Part shown: piece by piece, positions 13,865-22,926 of the stretch | Layout: each line of letters begins with the position of its first letter | Numbering within the stretch: position 1 is the first letter of the stretch | Virus record (IMG/VR): IMGVR_UViG_3300001356_000005 | Span: 1 to 43,724 of that record | Reading direction: 5' to 3' (one strand) | DNA length: 43,724 bases | Origin: a virus | Notes under the pieces: generated by a model | Told to the model about the DNA's origin: nothing | What the model saw: the letters and a program-made list of their open reading frames with translations, nothing else | Database searches by the model: none | Made by a program: the position numbers and the translations under genes

Positions 13865-15868
13865 GTGAAACCACTCTATACGATCTGCGTGCTTTGCCAC
13901 GACAACCTTGAGTTGACCAAGAAGTGCTTGGACACGGTCTTTCGTTCCAGTGCGATCGAGCGCGCCGAAGTCATGGTGATCAACAACGGCTCGACGGACG
14001 GAACCTCGGAATACCTACGCGAACTCTCCGAAAAGAACAGCATCGGCGTCGTTGAACTGGACACCAATAACTGGATTGGACCCGCCTACAACGTCGGGCT
14101 TCAGCTCGCGCATGCACCTTACTTCGTCACCCTGAATAACGACATCGAAATTCTCGACATGGACTGGCTCGCTAAATTGAGGAAACCCTTTCTTGATGAT
14201 CCAGACATGGCGCTCGTCGGAATTGCCGATACCTGCGGCGAGTTGACCGCCGAGGGCTTGGGCTTTCAGGGAAGCAACCTCGACTACATCGAGGGTTCCT
14301 GTATGATGGCGCGCACGAACCTCCTGCGGCGCTACGGATTCTTCGATCCAATTTTCCGGCTCGGGTACTGCGAGGACACCGATCTCTCCCTCCGATTCCG
14401 AAAGCGCGGCTACCACATTGCCCAGGTAGATGTGAAGCTCTCCCACGTGCGCGGAGCAACCTCGAAGATCGTTCAGGAGCGCGGCGTGGACCTTGCGGGC
14501 TACGAACTGATGAACCATGTCACACTCAACAGGCGGTGGGGCACCTACCTGAAAAACCGGAACTTCAGTGAGCGAATTGCCATCCTGCGCACCGGTGCGT
14601 TTGGCGACGTGATTCAGGCCACGCCGCTACTTCGCCAGATCAAGAAGGAAAACGCGCATGCGAAGATTTATTTCTTCACGAACTGCGGGGAGGTCTTGCG
14701 CGGCAACCCGGACGTGTTCGCGGTGCTGCCGGCATCGGACTATGCGCTGTTCTACAAGGGCTGCGACAAGGCCGTAAACCTGGATTTGGCCTATGAATTG
14801 CGCCCGGAAATGTCGATTATCGACGCCTACGCCGCGTGCGCCGAGGTGCCCACGCCTGACCATCGAATGCACCTTTACCCGGGAGTAGAAGAGCGCGGGT
14901 GGGCCAAAGAGCGCCTGTCCGGAAAGAAGTGGATGGCGATTCATCCCCACACCGGGCAGCCGTGGGTGGGAAAAAATTGGCAGCACTTCGACGACCTCAC
15001 CCATCGTTTGCGTCAAAGGGGTTGGAAGGTTGTGCTCGTTGGGAACGAGAATACGCTGGTCGAATGCGACTTGGACCTGCGTGGAAAAACCAGTTTCCAT
15101 CAACTCGCGGCCGTCATTGAGCGCTGTGAGTTTTTTGTCGGCGTGGACTCCGCGCCTATGAACATCGCGCAAGCCTCGCTCGTGTCCACCGTGGGAATCT
15201 TCGGCTCGACCAATCCCAAGAACATCCTGCTTCCCATTCCCTTCTTCCAGCCGGCCAGCGTACCGATGGATGCCTGCGGTTGTCTTGGCTGCCATAGCAT
15301 GTACGCCCCGCCGCGACTCACGCCGTTGTGCATTCGCGAGACGGACCTCTGCATGGAGCGGTTAAAGGTGGACCGCGTGGTGGAAGTCATTGCCGAAGTT
15401 TTGCGGGTGCACACGCCCTACTCGGAAACGGGAAAGTTTCGGCACCTCGTCGAGCGCTGGTGCACAGGCAGGGGAATTGACATCGGCTGCCACCGCGACC
15501 CGCTGAACGATACGTGTGTGGCCTTTGACGACGATCCCTGGCCAGAGGTAACGGTGCGAGGGGACGCTCGCAGGTTGCCCTTCGAGGCAAATCAGTTTAA
15601 CTACGTCTATTCCTCGCACTTGATCGAAGACGTCGACGACACCGAAGGACTGCTGGCCGAGTGGGTCCGCGTGCTCACTCCAGGCGGAAGAATCATTATT
15701 GCCTGCCCCTATCCGGGACGTTTTACCGGATTCAACGCGGAGCATGTGCACGACGGATTCACGCCGGATCAACTCGCGGAGTATCTGGCCGCTGCCGGGT
15801 GTTCCGTGATCGAGAAGATGGAGTACGATTATTCCAGCATCGTGGTAGCGAGAAAGGACAAGCAATGA
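13865..15868 (+). CDS. Triple-domain GT2 - GT9 - methyltransferase
   Basis: One 667-residue frame joins three enzymes. Residues about 4-215 are a GT2 glycosyltransferase: YTICVLCHDNLELTKKCLDT, VINNGSTDGT, a DXD-like LNNDIE, and the acceptor-side EDTDLSLRFRKRGY. Residues about 235-510 are a GT9, ADP-heptose-transferase-like domain: RIAILRTGAFGDVIQATPLL, AIHPHTGQPWVGKNW, and VDSAPMNIAQA. Residues about 530-660 are a class I SAM methyltransferase: GIDIGCHRDP, GDARRLPFEANQF, VRVLTPGGRIIIACPYPG. It probably builds and methylates a glycan. The acceptor may be a virion protein or the host surface. The start is GTG 13865; the stop overlaps the next ATG. Confidence 0.8.
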   Translation: MKPLYTICVLCHDNLELTKKCLDTVFRSSAIERAEVMVINNGSTDGTSEYLRELSEKNSIGVVELDTNNWIGPAYNVGLQLAHAPYFVTLNNDIEILDMDWLAKLRKPFLDDPDMALVGIADTCGELTAEGLGFQGSNLDYIEGSCMMARTNLLRRYGFFDPIFRLGYCEDTDLSLRFRKRGYHIAQVDVKLSHVRGATSKIVQERGVDLAGYELMNHVTLNRRWGTYLKNRNFSERIAILRTGAFGDVIQATPLLRQIKKENAHAKIYFFTNCGEVLRGNPDVFAVLPASDYALFYKGCDKAVNLDLAYELRPEMSIIDAYAACAEVPTPDHRMHLYPGVEERGWAKERLSGKKWMAIHPHTGQPWVGKNWQHFDDLTHRLRQRGWKVVLVGNENTLVECDLDLRGKTSFHQLAAVIERCEFFVGVDSAPMNIAQASLVSTVGIFGSTNPKNILLPIPFFQPASVPMDACGCLGCHSMYAPPRLTPLCIRETDLCMERLKVDRVVEVIAEVLRVHTPYSETGKFRHLVERWCTGRGIDIGCHRDPLNDTCVAFDDDPWPEVTVRGDARRLPFEANQFNYVYSSHLIEDVDDTEGLLAEWVRVLTPGGRIIIACPYPGRFTGFNAEHVHDGFTPDQLAEYLAAAGCSVIEKMEYDYSSIVVARKDKQ

Positions 15869-17100
15869 GCGTGGCCGAGTTGGAGCACGTAGGCGCGGAT
15901 CGGGAGGTGGGGTTGGCCAGTTGCCGGGTGTGCCAGTCCTCGGGCCTTGTTGAGGTTCTGTCGCTTGGTAATTTACCTCTTGCGAACTCTCTCTTGAATT
16001 CGCCCGAGGAGGAGTACGAAACCTACCCGCTCAACTGGATGCTCTGCACGCATTGCTCGCTCGTGCAACTCGACCGCGTGGTGCCACCCAAACTGCTATT
16101 TGACGATTACAACTATTTGACCTCCTGCTCGCCGCCGATGGTCGAGCACGCGCGCGCTCTCGTGGAACTGGTTCTGAAACGCTTCCAGCCAGACGAGCAA
16201 GGCCTGGTCGTGGAACTCGGATCGAACGACGGCTATCTCCTGCAGCACTATCCGTCCTGGGTGGACATCCTTGGCATGGACCCGTCGAAACAGGCGATTC
16301 TTGAAGCGGCCAAGCGCTACATCCCCACGCTGCACGGCTACTTTGGACTGTCTGAGGTGGCGAAGTTTGGCAGGAAGGCGTACGTGGTCCACGCGAACAA
16401 CGTGCTGGCACATGTGCCGGACGTGCTCGACTTTGTATCGGGCATTCGGGAACTCTTGAGCCCGGACGGCGTGGCCATCATCGAGGTTCCCTACCTGTGC
16501 GACCTAGTGAGCAGGGCGTCATTCGACACGATCTACCACGAGCACGTCTACTACTTTTCGCTCACTTCGCTTGTCGATCTATTTGGGCGCTGCCAGCTCT
16601 ACGTGAACGAGGTCGAGCGCATCCCGACGCATGGCGGCTCGTTGCGTATCTTCGTTTCCAAGAAACCCATTGTCGAACACAACGTTTCGGAACTGCTCGC
16701 GGAAGAGCGTCCCTTCATCTACCACGCTGACTACTTCGCCGAACTCGCTGCCCGAGTAGGGAATGTCCGCGGCGAGGTTCTGCGCGCGCTCGGACGAACC
16801 AAGACGGTTGGCTTCGGCGCGGCGGCCAAGGCCACCATCCTGCTGAACGTCTGCGGAGTAACCAGCGAGCAGATGGAGTATGTTGCTGATGACACCCCGA
16901 CAAAACAAGGCAAGTTTATTCCCGGCACAGGGATTAAGATAGTGAAGGTCGAGGAATGGCTGAAACGACAGCCGCCGCAAACCATGATCCTGTGCTGGAA
17001 CTTCGCCCACGATGTTGCCAACCGATACGCCAAGGACTATCGGGGGAAATTTTGCACGCCCTACATCTTGCCGGAGGAAGCCCATGCCCACGGTCAGTGA
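15865..17100 (+). CDS. Sugar C-methyltransferase-like protein
   Basis: The 411-residue product starts at ATG 15865, overlapping the previous stop as ATGA. It has the three-part build of NDP-hexose C-methyltransferases (TylCIII-like): a zinc-binding N-domain with C20, C23, C61 and C64; a SAM-binding core with VVELGSNDGYLL (115-126) and the conserved IYHEHVYYFS (about 222-231); and a C-terminal domain with GFGAAAKATILLN. These enzymes add a methyl group to a ring carbon of a nucleotide-linked sugar to make a branched sugar. Members of the broader family have other substrates. Next to two glycosyltransferase genes, a sugar role is the best guess. Confidence 0.8.
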   Translation: MSVAELEHVGADREVGLASCRVCQSSGLVEVLSLGNLPLANSLLNSPEEEYETYPLNWMLCTHCSLVQLDRVVPPKLLFDDYNYLTSCSPPMVEHARALVELVLKRFQPDEQGLVVELGSNDGYLLQHYPSWVDILGMDPSKQAILEAAKRYIPTLHGYFGLSEVAKFGRKAYVVHANNVLAHVPDVLDFVSGIRELLSPDGVAIIEVPYLCDLVSRASFDTIYHEHVYYFSLTSLVDLFGRCQLYVNEVERIPTHGGSLRIFVSKKPIVEHNVSELLAEERPFIYHADYFAELAARVGNVRGEVLRALGRTKTVGFGAAAKATILLNVCGVTSEQMEYVADDTPTKQGKFIPGTGIKIVKVEEWLKRQPPQTMILCWNFAHDVANRYAKDYRGKFCTPYILPEEAHAHGQ

Positions 17101-18349
17101 CGCGAGTTCGCGGAAATTGCCTCCGGAGATCGTACTCCTACAGAACGGGCACGCGGATTTGGCGATTCCGATGCTGGAAGAGAAACTGGGAAAGACGCCG
17201 AACGATTGGAAGCAACACGTCAACATCGGCATTGGCTATCGTCTGACCGGGCAATACCTTCTGGCCTTGTTGCACCAAAAACTCGCCACGCAACTGCGGC
17301 CCGACAACGCGGCAACCTGGCACAATCTTTCCGTGACGCAAACGGAAATCGGTTCCTTCGAGGAAGCGTTTCTCTCCGCGCAGCAGGCGCACTCGCTCGC
17401 TCCGCACCACCCGCAAACTCTCCTGTCCTACGCCTGCGCGCTGATGCGCGAGGGCAAGATTCATCTGGCATGGCCCTACTGGGAGGAAGCTCGTTATCGC
17501 TCGACCTTCGCGGAGTTTCCGGGAGTCCGCCTCTGGACCGGTGAGGAAGATTTGAAAGGCAAGCGGGTGCTCGTCATGCGGGAGGGCGGGTTCGGCGATT
17601 CGATCATGTTCCTGCGCTGGTTTCCGGATTTAATCGAGCGCGGCGCCGTCGTTTACTTCCAGTGTTGGGACGAGCAAGTGGAACTGTTCAGTGGCAATCC
17701 GTGGGTTCCCTTCCTGATCCCGCAATCCCAGGCCATCGCGCCCAGGGACTTCGATTTCTGCGTTTCCCTGCTTTCCCTGCCGGCGCTCTTGAATTGCCAG
17801 CCGGACGCGATTCCCTGCGCAGAGCACTACATCGAGGCGAACCCCAAACACATCGCAGAGTTTAGCAAGGTGCTCGGAAGAAAGAAAAATCATATTTTGG
17901 GAATCTGTTGGGGAGCGGAAGAAAAAGGTTCGCAGAAACTTACCCGCACGATTCCGGATAAAGAAATTGAAATATTGAAAAGTTGCGCCTTTGATTGGGT
18001 TTCGCTCTGGCCGGAACATGATACGGATTGGATAACCGGCAGGACGGGAACACGCTTAGGCCCATGGCACATGACCGCAGCTTTGATTGCCAATTTAGAC
18101 GCCGTGGTGACGGTGGACACGGCTGTTGCTCACATGGCCGGGGCGATGGGCAAGCCCACCTTTCTGATCTTGCCGGCGGGAAGCGATTGGCGATGGTTCC
18201 GCGATACCCGGCCGCGCATTCATGGCGAAACCTTGCCGATCGAGACGAGCGTGTGGTATCCCTCGATGAAGGTTTTCCGCAGCCAGAAGCCGGGAAGTTT
18301 TGCGGACGCGATCGAGGCCGTCGTTCACGAAATCAACGCGGGGAGTTGA
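17084..18349 (+). CDS. TPR repeat protein with a GT9-like glycosyltransferase domain
   Basis: The 421-residue product starts at ATG 17084, behind CCGGAGGAAGCCC, and overlaps the previous gene by 17 bases. Residues about 18-125 are tetratricopeptide repeats (WKQHVNIGIGYRLTGQYLLA, then WHNLSVTQTEIGSFEEAFLS). The C-terminal part is a GT-B domain with VLVMREGGFGDSIMFLRWF, ICWGAEEKGS, and the signature VTVDTAVAHMAGAMGKP followed by SDWRWF. TPR-GT fusions often glycosylate proteins, which would fit a virion protein acceptor. Confidence 0.8.
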   Translation: MPTVSDASSRKLPPEIVLLQNGHADLAIPMLEEKLGKTPNDWKQHVNIGIGYRLTGQYLLALLHQKLATQLRPDNAATWHNLSVTQTEIGSFEEAFLSAQQAHSLAPHHPQTLLSYACALMREGKIHLAWPYWEEARYRSTFAEFPGVRLWTGEEDLKGKRVLVMREGGFGDSIMFLRWFPDLIERGAVVYFQCWDEQVELFSGNPWVPFLIPQSQAIAPRDFDFCVSLLSLPALLNCQPDAIPCAEHYIEANPKHIAEFSKVLGRKKNHILGICWGAEEKGSQKLTRTIPDKEIEILKSCAFDWVSLWPEHDTDWITGRTGTRLGPWHMTAALIANLDAVVTVDTAVAHMAGAMGKPTFLILPAGSDWRWFRDTRPRIHGETLPIETSVWYPSMKVFRSQKPGSFADAIEAVVHEINAGS

Positions 18350-18350
18350 G

Positions 18351-19355
18351 TTGGCATACGTCGATTACTACACGGAGCTCATGGGCCACGTACCGGAGCT
18401 TGACGTCGGCCTCGCGCAAATTCTTGTCAACCGAGCGTGGAAGGATATCAAAGAAGCGCGGCTGTGGAGCTGGCTGCGCGGATTCGGTGTGCTCTTTGCG
18501 CCGCAAAACATTACCACCGGCACCGTGACGGTTACGCAATTTTCGGCAACCGTGAGCCTGAACGCGGGCGCCAATGCCGCGCTGAACAATCTAACGAATC
18601 CACTCATCATGCAGCGTCAGTTTCGCAGCGGGCAAGGACCCGTCTATAACATCGCGGGCTACAGCAATGGCGGATCGACTTTGACGCTGGACCGTCCCTA
18701 CCTGGAGGGCAGCGCCAGCGGACAGTCCTATCAGGTCTATCGTTGCTACTACCAGCCGACCGACCCCTCGGGAAACCTGCTGACTGACTTCCTGATGATC
18801 AAGGAACTGTTCAACCCCGTCGACGGCTACGCCGTGATTGGCGGCAACTTGCGGATTACCCGCGCCGAACTGGATGCGCGCGATCCGACGCGCGGCGCTC
18901 AGGACCTTCTGTACTGCCTGGCCTCATTCACTGTGGATGCGACCGGCCTACCCGTGTTTGAAGCGTGGCCGCATCCGACCTCCCAACGCGCCTATCCGTT
19001 CCTGTACCAGAAGCGTGGCGTGGACCTGTCGCCGACCGTGGATATTCCCGCGACACTTTCCAAGCATTTACTCATCAACCGGGCGCTCAATTACGCGTAT
19101 GATTGGGCCATCATCAACGCGTCGCGCTTTCCGACGCTCAAGGGCGTGGACTGGCGCTTGGCAAAGGCGGAAAACGAAAGGCTCTATGACAACCCGCGCG
19201 ATCACCGGGGGCTCCTGCAGGACGCCAAACGAAACGACGACAATCTCCAGCTCGACAATTACCTGCCGGAGTTGCGCGACTATCTCAACTTCCCGCCGAT
19301 TGACGCGAAGTTCTGGCAAAGTCACGACGTGAGTTCTTACTTCGTAGGAGGCTGA
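18351..19355 (+). CDS. Probable head-tail connector or adaptor protein
   Basis: The 334-residue product starts at TTG 18351, two bases after the previous stop, with GGGGAG upstream. The opening helices (YYTELMGHVPELDVGLAQIL, then VNRAWKDIKEARLWSWLRG) resemble the helical platforms of podovirus connector proteins. A beta-rich insertion follows (TGTVTVTQFSATVSLNAGAN), and then a helical tail with RALNYAYDWAIINASRF and a charged C-terminus. The location after the capsid genes and before fibres fits a connector ring. No specific family is certain. Confidence 0.55.
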   Translation: MAYVDYYTELMGHVPELDVGLAQILVNRAWKDIKEARLWSWLRGFGVLFAPQNITTGTVTVTQFSATVSLNAGANAALNNLTNPLIMQRQFRSGQGPVYNIAGYSNGGSTLTLDRPYLEGSASGQSYQVYRCYYQPTDPSGNLLTDFLMIKELFNPVDGYAVIGGNLRITRAELDARDPTRGAQDLLYCLASFTVDATGLPVFEAWPHPTSQRAYPFLYQKRGVDLSPTVDIPATLSKHLLINRALNYAYDWAIINASRFPTLKGVDWRLAKAENERLYDNPRDHRGLLQDAKRNDDNLQLDNYLPELRDYLNFPPIDAKFWQSHDVSSYFVGG

Positions 19356-19357
19356 CC

Positions 19358-19594
19358 ATGAGCAAGAAAGACGCAATCTCTTCGCCGATGCAGAACGCTT
19401 TCGGACATACGGTTTCGGATCGCGGCACCGGCGACGTGGTGAACGATCACAATATGTGCCCCGTGTTCGGCAAACCGCACGACATGGGCCCGGATACGAT
19501 TCCAACCGTGTTCGGGACGACCGTGGGCGGCAAAGGCCCGCACGGTTCGCCCGGCACGGATGCGGCTGTATCCTCGACGATGGGGGAAAAATGA
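19358..19594 (+). CDS. Small unknown structural-region protein
   Basis: The product has 78 residues, is rich in Gly, Pro, Thr and His, and probably has little stable structure. The ATG lies behind TAGGAGGCTGACC. It overlaps the next gene by four bases. Its function is unknown. Confidence 0.55.
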   Translation: MSKKDAISSPMQNAFGHTVSDRGTGDVVNDHNMCPVFGKPHDMGPDTIPTVFGTTVGGKGPHGSPGTDAAVSSTMGEK

Positions 19595-19806
19595 GCAACA
19601 AGAATAGACTTGGCACGCCCATGACGCAAATGAGCAATGTCCCGACCGACACCACCAGTTCCGCCGATGCGCCCTCGATGTACACCGGACCGAAGGGCCG
19701 CGTCGACCAAATCGCTGAGGACATCGTGGCGGGCCCGCAGCAGGGGCCGCGCCGAAGCGCCACCGGCGAGCGGGAATCCGAGCTTTCCAAAAAACAAAAC
19801 TGGTAG
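19591..19806 (+). CDS. Small unknown polar protein
   Basis: The product has 71 residues from ATG 19591 (ATGA overlap). It is polar and mostly disordered-looking, with one short helix (GRVDQIAEDIVAGPQQ). The longer upstream frame lies inside the previous gene and is not supported. It is followed by a strong ribosome-binding site for the first signal-peptide protein. Confidence 0.5.
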   Translation: MSNKNRLGTPMTQMSNVPTDTTSSADAPSMYTGPKGRVDQIAEDIVAGPQQGPRRSATGERESELSKKQNW

Positions 19807-19814
19807 GAGGCTCT

Positions 19815-21341
19815 GTGCGAAAGCTGGCCTGGATCCTCGCGCTCCTCGGAGCACTCTGCCTGTGGACGCCATCCGCTTCAGCGCAAGCGCAGCGGGCATT
19901 TGGCTTCTGCCAGAGCGGGGCCATCGTCGCTGTGGTCTCCGGGCTGTCCGTCACTCCCGACGTGCAAGCCTCCTATCCGGGCTGCACTGTCACCGTGAAC
20001 ATTACGGGCGGGGGCCTCGCAACCCTGTTCACCGATAGCGCGCTGACCATGCCCCTTTCCAATCCCTTTACTGCCAGCCTGACGACCGGCTACTGGTTCT
20101 TCTATGCCGCCAACGGTCACTACGACGTGCAGTTGTCGGGAGCCGGGTTCATCGCTCCGTTTACGCTTGGGGACTACGGCCTGGGCCTCGGCGGCGGAAG
20201 CGGATCGCTTTCTGGAATGACGGCTGGCCAGGTACCGATCGCGGCGACAGCCTCCACAGTGACCTCCTCCAAGCCGATTCAGGGAACGGATGCAGCTTTG
20301 CTTTCCGCCGGCACGGTCAGCGGCACGGCCTCACCTCTCTGCACGGATGCGAACGGCGGCGCGACGACCTCGGGATGTCCAAGTGGCGGGGTGAGTTCCC
20401 TAAGTGGGGATGGAGTAATTATCACAAACGTCTCCTCGACCGGGAACGTGACGCTGGTCATCGCCGGAACGAGCGGGGGTGTCGTCTGCTTTTCCAGTAC
20501 GAGTGCGTGGAAGTCGTCGGCACTGCTTACGACAGGATTTCTGACGAAAGGCGGGGGTGCGGGAAACTGTCCGGGGCCGTCCTTGTTCGACGATGGGGCG
20601 ACCACGGCGAATACCGGGACCTACTCAGGAACGGGCGGGATCGTGGCCTCGCAAGGTCCGGTCGCATCTGGCAACGATGGCGTGCATGCAGCCAGAATGA
20701 CGCTTCCTGGAAACACGACCGTTCCTTCCCTGCCCGCGAACACCCTCAATTGGCTTGGTCCCAATTCCAATTCCTTCACCGCCTACGGGATTCAGTGTCC
20801 CGCGACCGAACCTGGTGCCACTTCGATCCTGGAACTAGCCGCGGCGTCCTCGCACATTTCCGCGTGTAGCTATGCCAGCGTGACAGGAACGGGAGCCGTC
20901 GTCCTAGCAAACTCTCCGACGCTTATCACTCCCACCTTGGGCGTCGCGGGGGCCACTAGTATCAACGGAACGGCGATTCCGACCAGCGGCGCGCTGACCG
21001 ACATCGTTTACACCAATACGATTGCCGGACGCACGACGGCCATCACGGACACGACCATGGTCACGGTGGGTGGAACCTCACTCGCCTACCGCTTCACCGG
21101 ACAACTGGACTGCACGACGAGTTCGGCGGCGGCAACGGCCACACTCAATCTAAAGTGGACGGACACGAGCACCACGGCGCAAACCTTGAGTGCTACGGCA
21201 ACCTGCACGACCCTGGGAGCGGCCAGCTTCGCCGATCTCTTACATTTCATCCGGGCCAAGACCGGAACGGCGATTACGATTGGCGTTACCATCGTCAACA
21301 CTCCGACCTTCGACTACGATGTTCGATTGGAGACCATGTAG
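19815..21341 (+). CDS. Secreted-type fibre or adhesin-like protein 1
   Basis: The 508-residue product starts at GTG 19815, behind TAGGAGGCTCT. Residues 1-24 are a textbook Sec signal peptide: a basic n-region (RK), a hydrophobic core (LAWILALLGALCLW) and an AxA-type cleavage site (PSASA). The rest is Gly, Ser, Thr and Ala rich, almost without charged residues and with about ten cysteines. It contains fibre-type beta segments (SLSGMTAGQVPIAATASTVT, and LANSPTLITPTLGVAGATSI) and a compact C-terminal domain. It looks like a phage fibre or collar domain with an export signal added. The Cys content suggests folding in an oxidising compartment. Confidence 0.7.
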   Translation: MRKLAWILALLGALCLWTPSASAQAQRAFGFCQSGAIVAVVSGLSVTPDVQASYPGCTVTVNITGGGLATLFTDSALTMPLSNPFTASLTTGYWFFYAANGHYDVQLSGAGFIAPFTLGDYGLGLGGGSGSLSGMTAGQVPIAATASTVTSSKPIQGTDAALLSAGTVSGTASPLCTDANGGATTSGCPSGGVSSLSGDGVIITNVSSTGNVTLVIAGTSGGVVCFSSTSAWKSSALLTTGFLTKGGGAGNCPGPSLFDDGATTANTGTYSGTGGIVASQGPVASGNDGVHAARMTLPGNTTVPSLPANTLNWLGPNSNSFTAYGIQCPATEPGATSILELAAASSHISACSYASVTGTGAVVLANSPTLITPTLGVAGATSINGTAIPTSGALTDIVYTNTIAGRTTAITDTTMVTVGGTSLAYRFTGQLDCTTSSAAATATLNLKWTDTSTTAQTLSATATCTTLGAASFADLLHFIRAKTGTAITIGVTIVNTPTFDYDVRLETM

Positions 21342-22670
21342 GTGAGCTACGGATACCTCACTCTCGCCGAAGCGCAAACCGAACTCGCCGGCCGCTTGGG
21401 TGATCCGAAATCGATCTTCTGGACGACCGCCGAATTGACGCTGTGCATCCGCGAAGCCTTGCGGTACTGGAACGCCACGACGATGGCCTGGAAAACCCGA
21501 TTCACGTTCAACACGACGACGGATGAAAGTTGGTACGATTTGACGGCCGGCATCGTCACGCCAATTCCGTTCGACGTGACCGATTCCGAGGTCCTGTCCT
21601 TTCTGCTCTACAATCTCATCGAGCCGCAGTTGAGCGGAGGCAATTACGTCGGCACGGATATGTTTTCGCTCGATGACTTCACGCAAGCCATGCAACGGCG
21701 GCGCGACCAGTTCCTGCTGGAAACCGGCATGGTCACGTCGCAAAGCGTGATATCGCTGCCGCCTCCGCCACAGAACCGGGTCACGCTGGCTGACACGGTA
21801 ATTGACGTGAAGCGCATGGCGTTCATCGACGATAACGGCGTCTATTCCACGCTCTGGCGCACCGATGAGTGGGCCGCGCAAGCGTTTCAAAATAACTGGA
21901 ATCTGAAACCGCAAACACCCAACGGGTTCAGCATCGCGGCCGTCGCCCCGCTGGTGCTTTCGATCATTCCTCCGCCATCCGTGCACGGCACCGCCGAACT
22001 CGTCACAGTGAACAGCGGTGCCGCGCTCAATCCGGCTGCCGGAGTTTCACTCGGCATCCCGGACGATTTTGCCTGGGTCGTTCGCATGGGCGCGCTCGCG
22101 GACCTATTGAACCGGGACGGGCAGGCGCGCGACGCAAAAAGAGCCGAGTACGCGCAGGCCAGATGGACCGAGGGAATCGCGCTCGCCAAGATTTTTAATT
22201 CCGTGGTCAACGCCTACATCAACGGCGTGCAAGTGGTTCCCCAATCCGTGCGCTCGTTCTCGACCTATCGTGCGGGCTGGCAAAACGAGGCGCCGGGTGC
22301 GCCCAATGCAATCGGGGTGATGAGTTGGAACCTCGTGGCAATTGCATCACAACCGGACGCTGGACCCTATTCTTTACTCTTCGATTTGGTGCAAAATGCT
22401 CCCGTGCCGGTGATTGCGGGAGACTTCTTGCAGGTCGGGCGCGAGGATTTGGACGTGATTTTGGACTACGCGCAGCACCTTGCGAGTTTCAAGAGTGGCG
22501 GCGATGAATTCATGGACACGGTTCCGCTTTACCAAAATACGGTGGGCGCGGCCAAAGCCAGAAATGATCGACTGCGGCTCGAGATTCCGTTCTATGATTC
22601 GTTGAGCGACCGCGCCACGCGACAGGCCGCGGAAGCCGATGAAGGACAGGTCAAGCAGACGGCCGCATAG
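21342..22670 (+). CDS. Virion structural protein, possibly tail or connector
   Basis: The 442-residue product starts at GTG 21342, directly after the previous stop. It has no signal peptide and only one cysteine, unlike its neighbours. The N-terminus (YLTLAEAQTELAGRLGDPKS, then REALRYWNATTMAWK) is helical. The middle is beta-rich, and the C-terminus has helices with DVILDYAQHLASFKSGG. The helical parts resemble connector or adaptor components. It may form a lower ring or a tail hub. Confidence 0.5.
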   Translation: MSYGYLTLAEAQTELAGRLGDPKSIFWTTAELTLCIREALRYWNATTMAWKTRFTFNTTTDESWYDLTAGIVTPIPFDVTDSEVLSFLLYNLIEPQLSGGNYVGTDMFSLDDFTQAMQRRRDQFLLETGMVTSQSVISLPPPPQNRVTLADTVIDVKRMAFIDDNGVYSTLWRTDEWAAQAFQNNWNLKPQTPNGFSIAAVAPLVLSIIPPPSVHGTAELVTVNSGAALNPAAGVSLGIPDDFAWVVRMGALADLLNRDGQARDAKRAEYAQARWTEGIALAKIFNSVVNAYINGVQVVPQSVRSFSTYRAGWQNEAPGAPNAIGVMSWNLVAIASQPDAGPYSLLFDLVQNAPVPVIAGDFLQVGREDLDVILDYAQHLASFKSGGDEFMDTVPLYQNTVGAAKARNDRLRLEIPFYDSLSDRATRQAAEADEGQVKQTAA

Positions 22671-22681
22671 AGGAGGCTTTT

Positions 22682-22924
22682 ATGGGAGCAGGAGGATTTC
22701 TCGGCGGTTTGTTCAGCGGCTATGCGGGTGAGGCGAAAGATAGACAGAAGGCCGGCAAGCGGGGCCTGCTTCGACGCAAGAAGAAGGCTCCCGTGGCCGA
22801 CCCGATTGAGTACAAGAAGGGCGGTCGGGTGAAACGGGGCGGGTGGGCCAAGGTCCATAAGGGCGAGGTCGTCGTACCGAAGCGCGGGAAGAAACGCGGC
22901 AAGAAGTCCGGAAAACGGAGGTAG
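22682..22924 (+). CDS. Small basic protein with an AGGFL opening
   Basis: The 80-residue product starts behind AGAGGAGGCTTTT. The opening MGAGGFLGGLFSGYAG is nearly the same as the start of the ejection-like protein at 34735. The middle has KGGRVKRGGWAKVHKGEVVVP, a pattern like the VHxGExVVP motif found at the end of many phage tail proteins. The tail is almost pure Lys, Arg and Gly. It is probably virion-associated and DNA-binding, but the role is unknown. Confidence 0.6.
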   Translation: MGAGGFLGGLFSGYAGEAKDRQKAGKRGLLRRKKKAPVADPIEYKKGGRVKRGGWAKVHKGEVVVPKRGKKRGKKSGKRR

Positions 22925-22926
22925 CC

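Noticed and set aside
13865-13930. Signal peptide on the triple-fusion enzyme
   Set aside because: The opening YTICVLCHDNLEL is the first strand and helix of the GT2 fold, with no basic n-region followed by a hydrophobic core or cleavage site.
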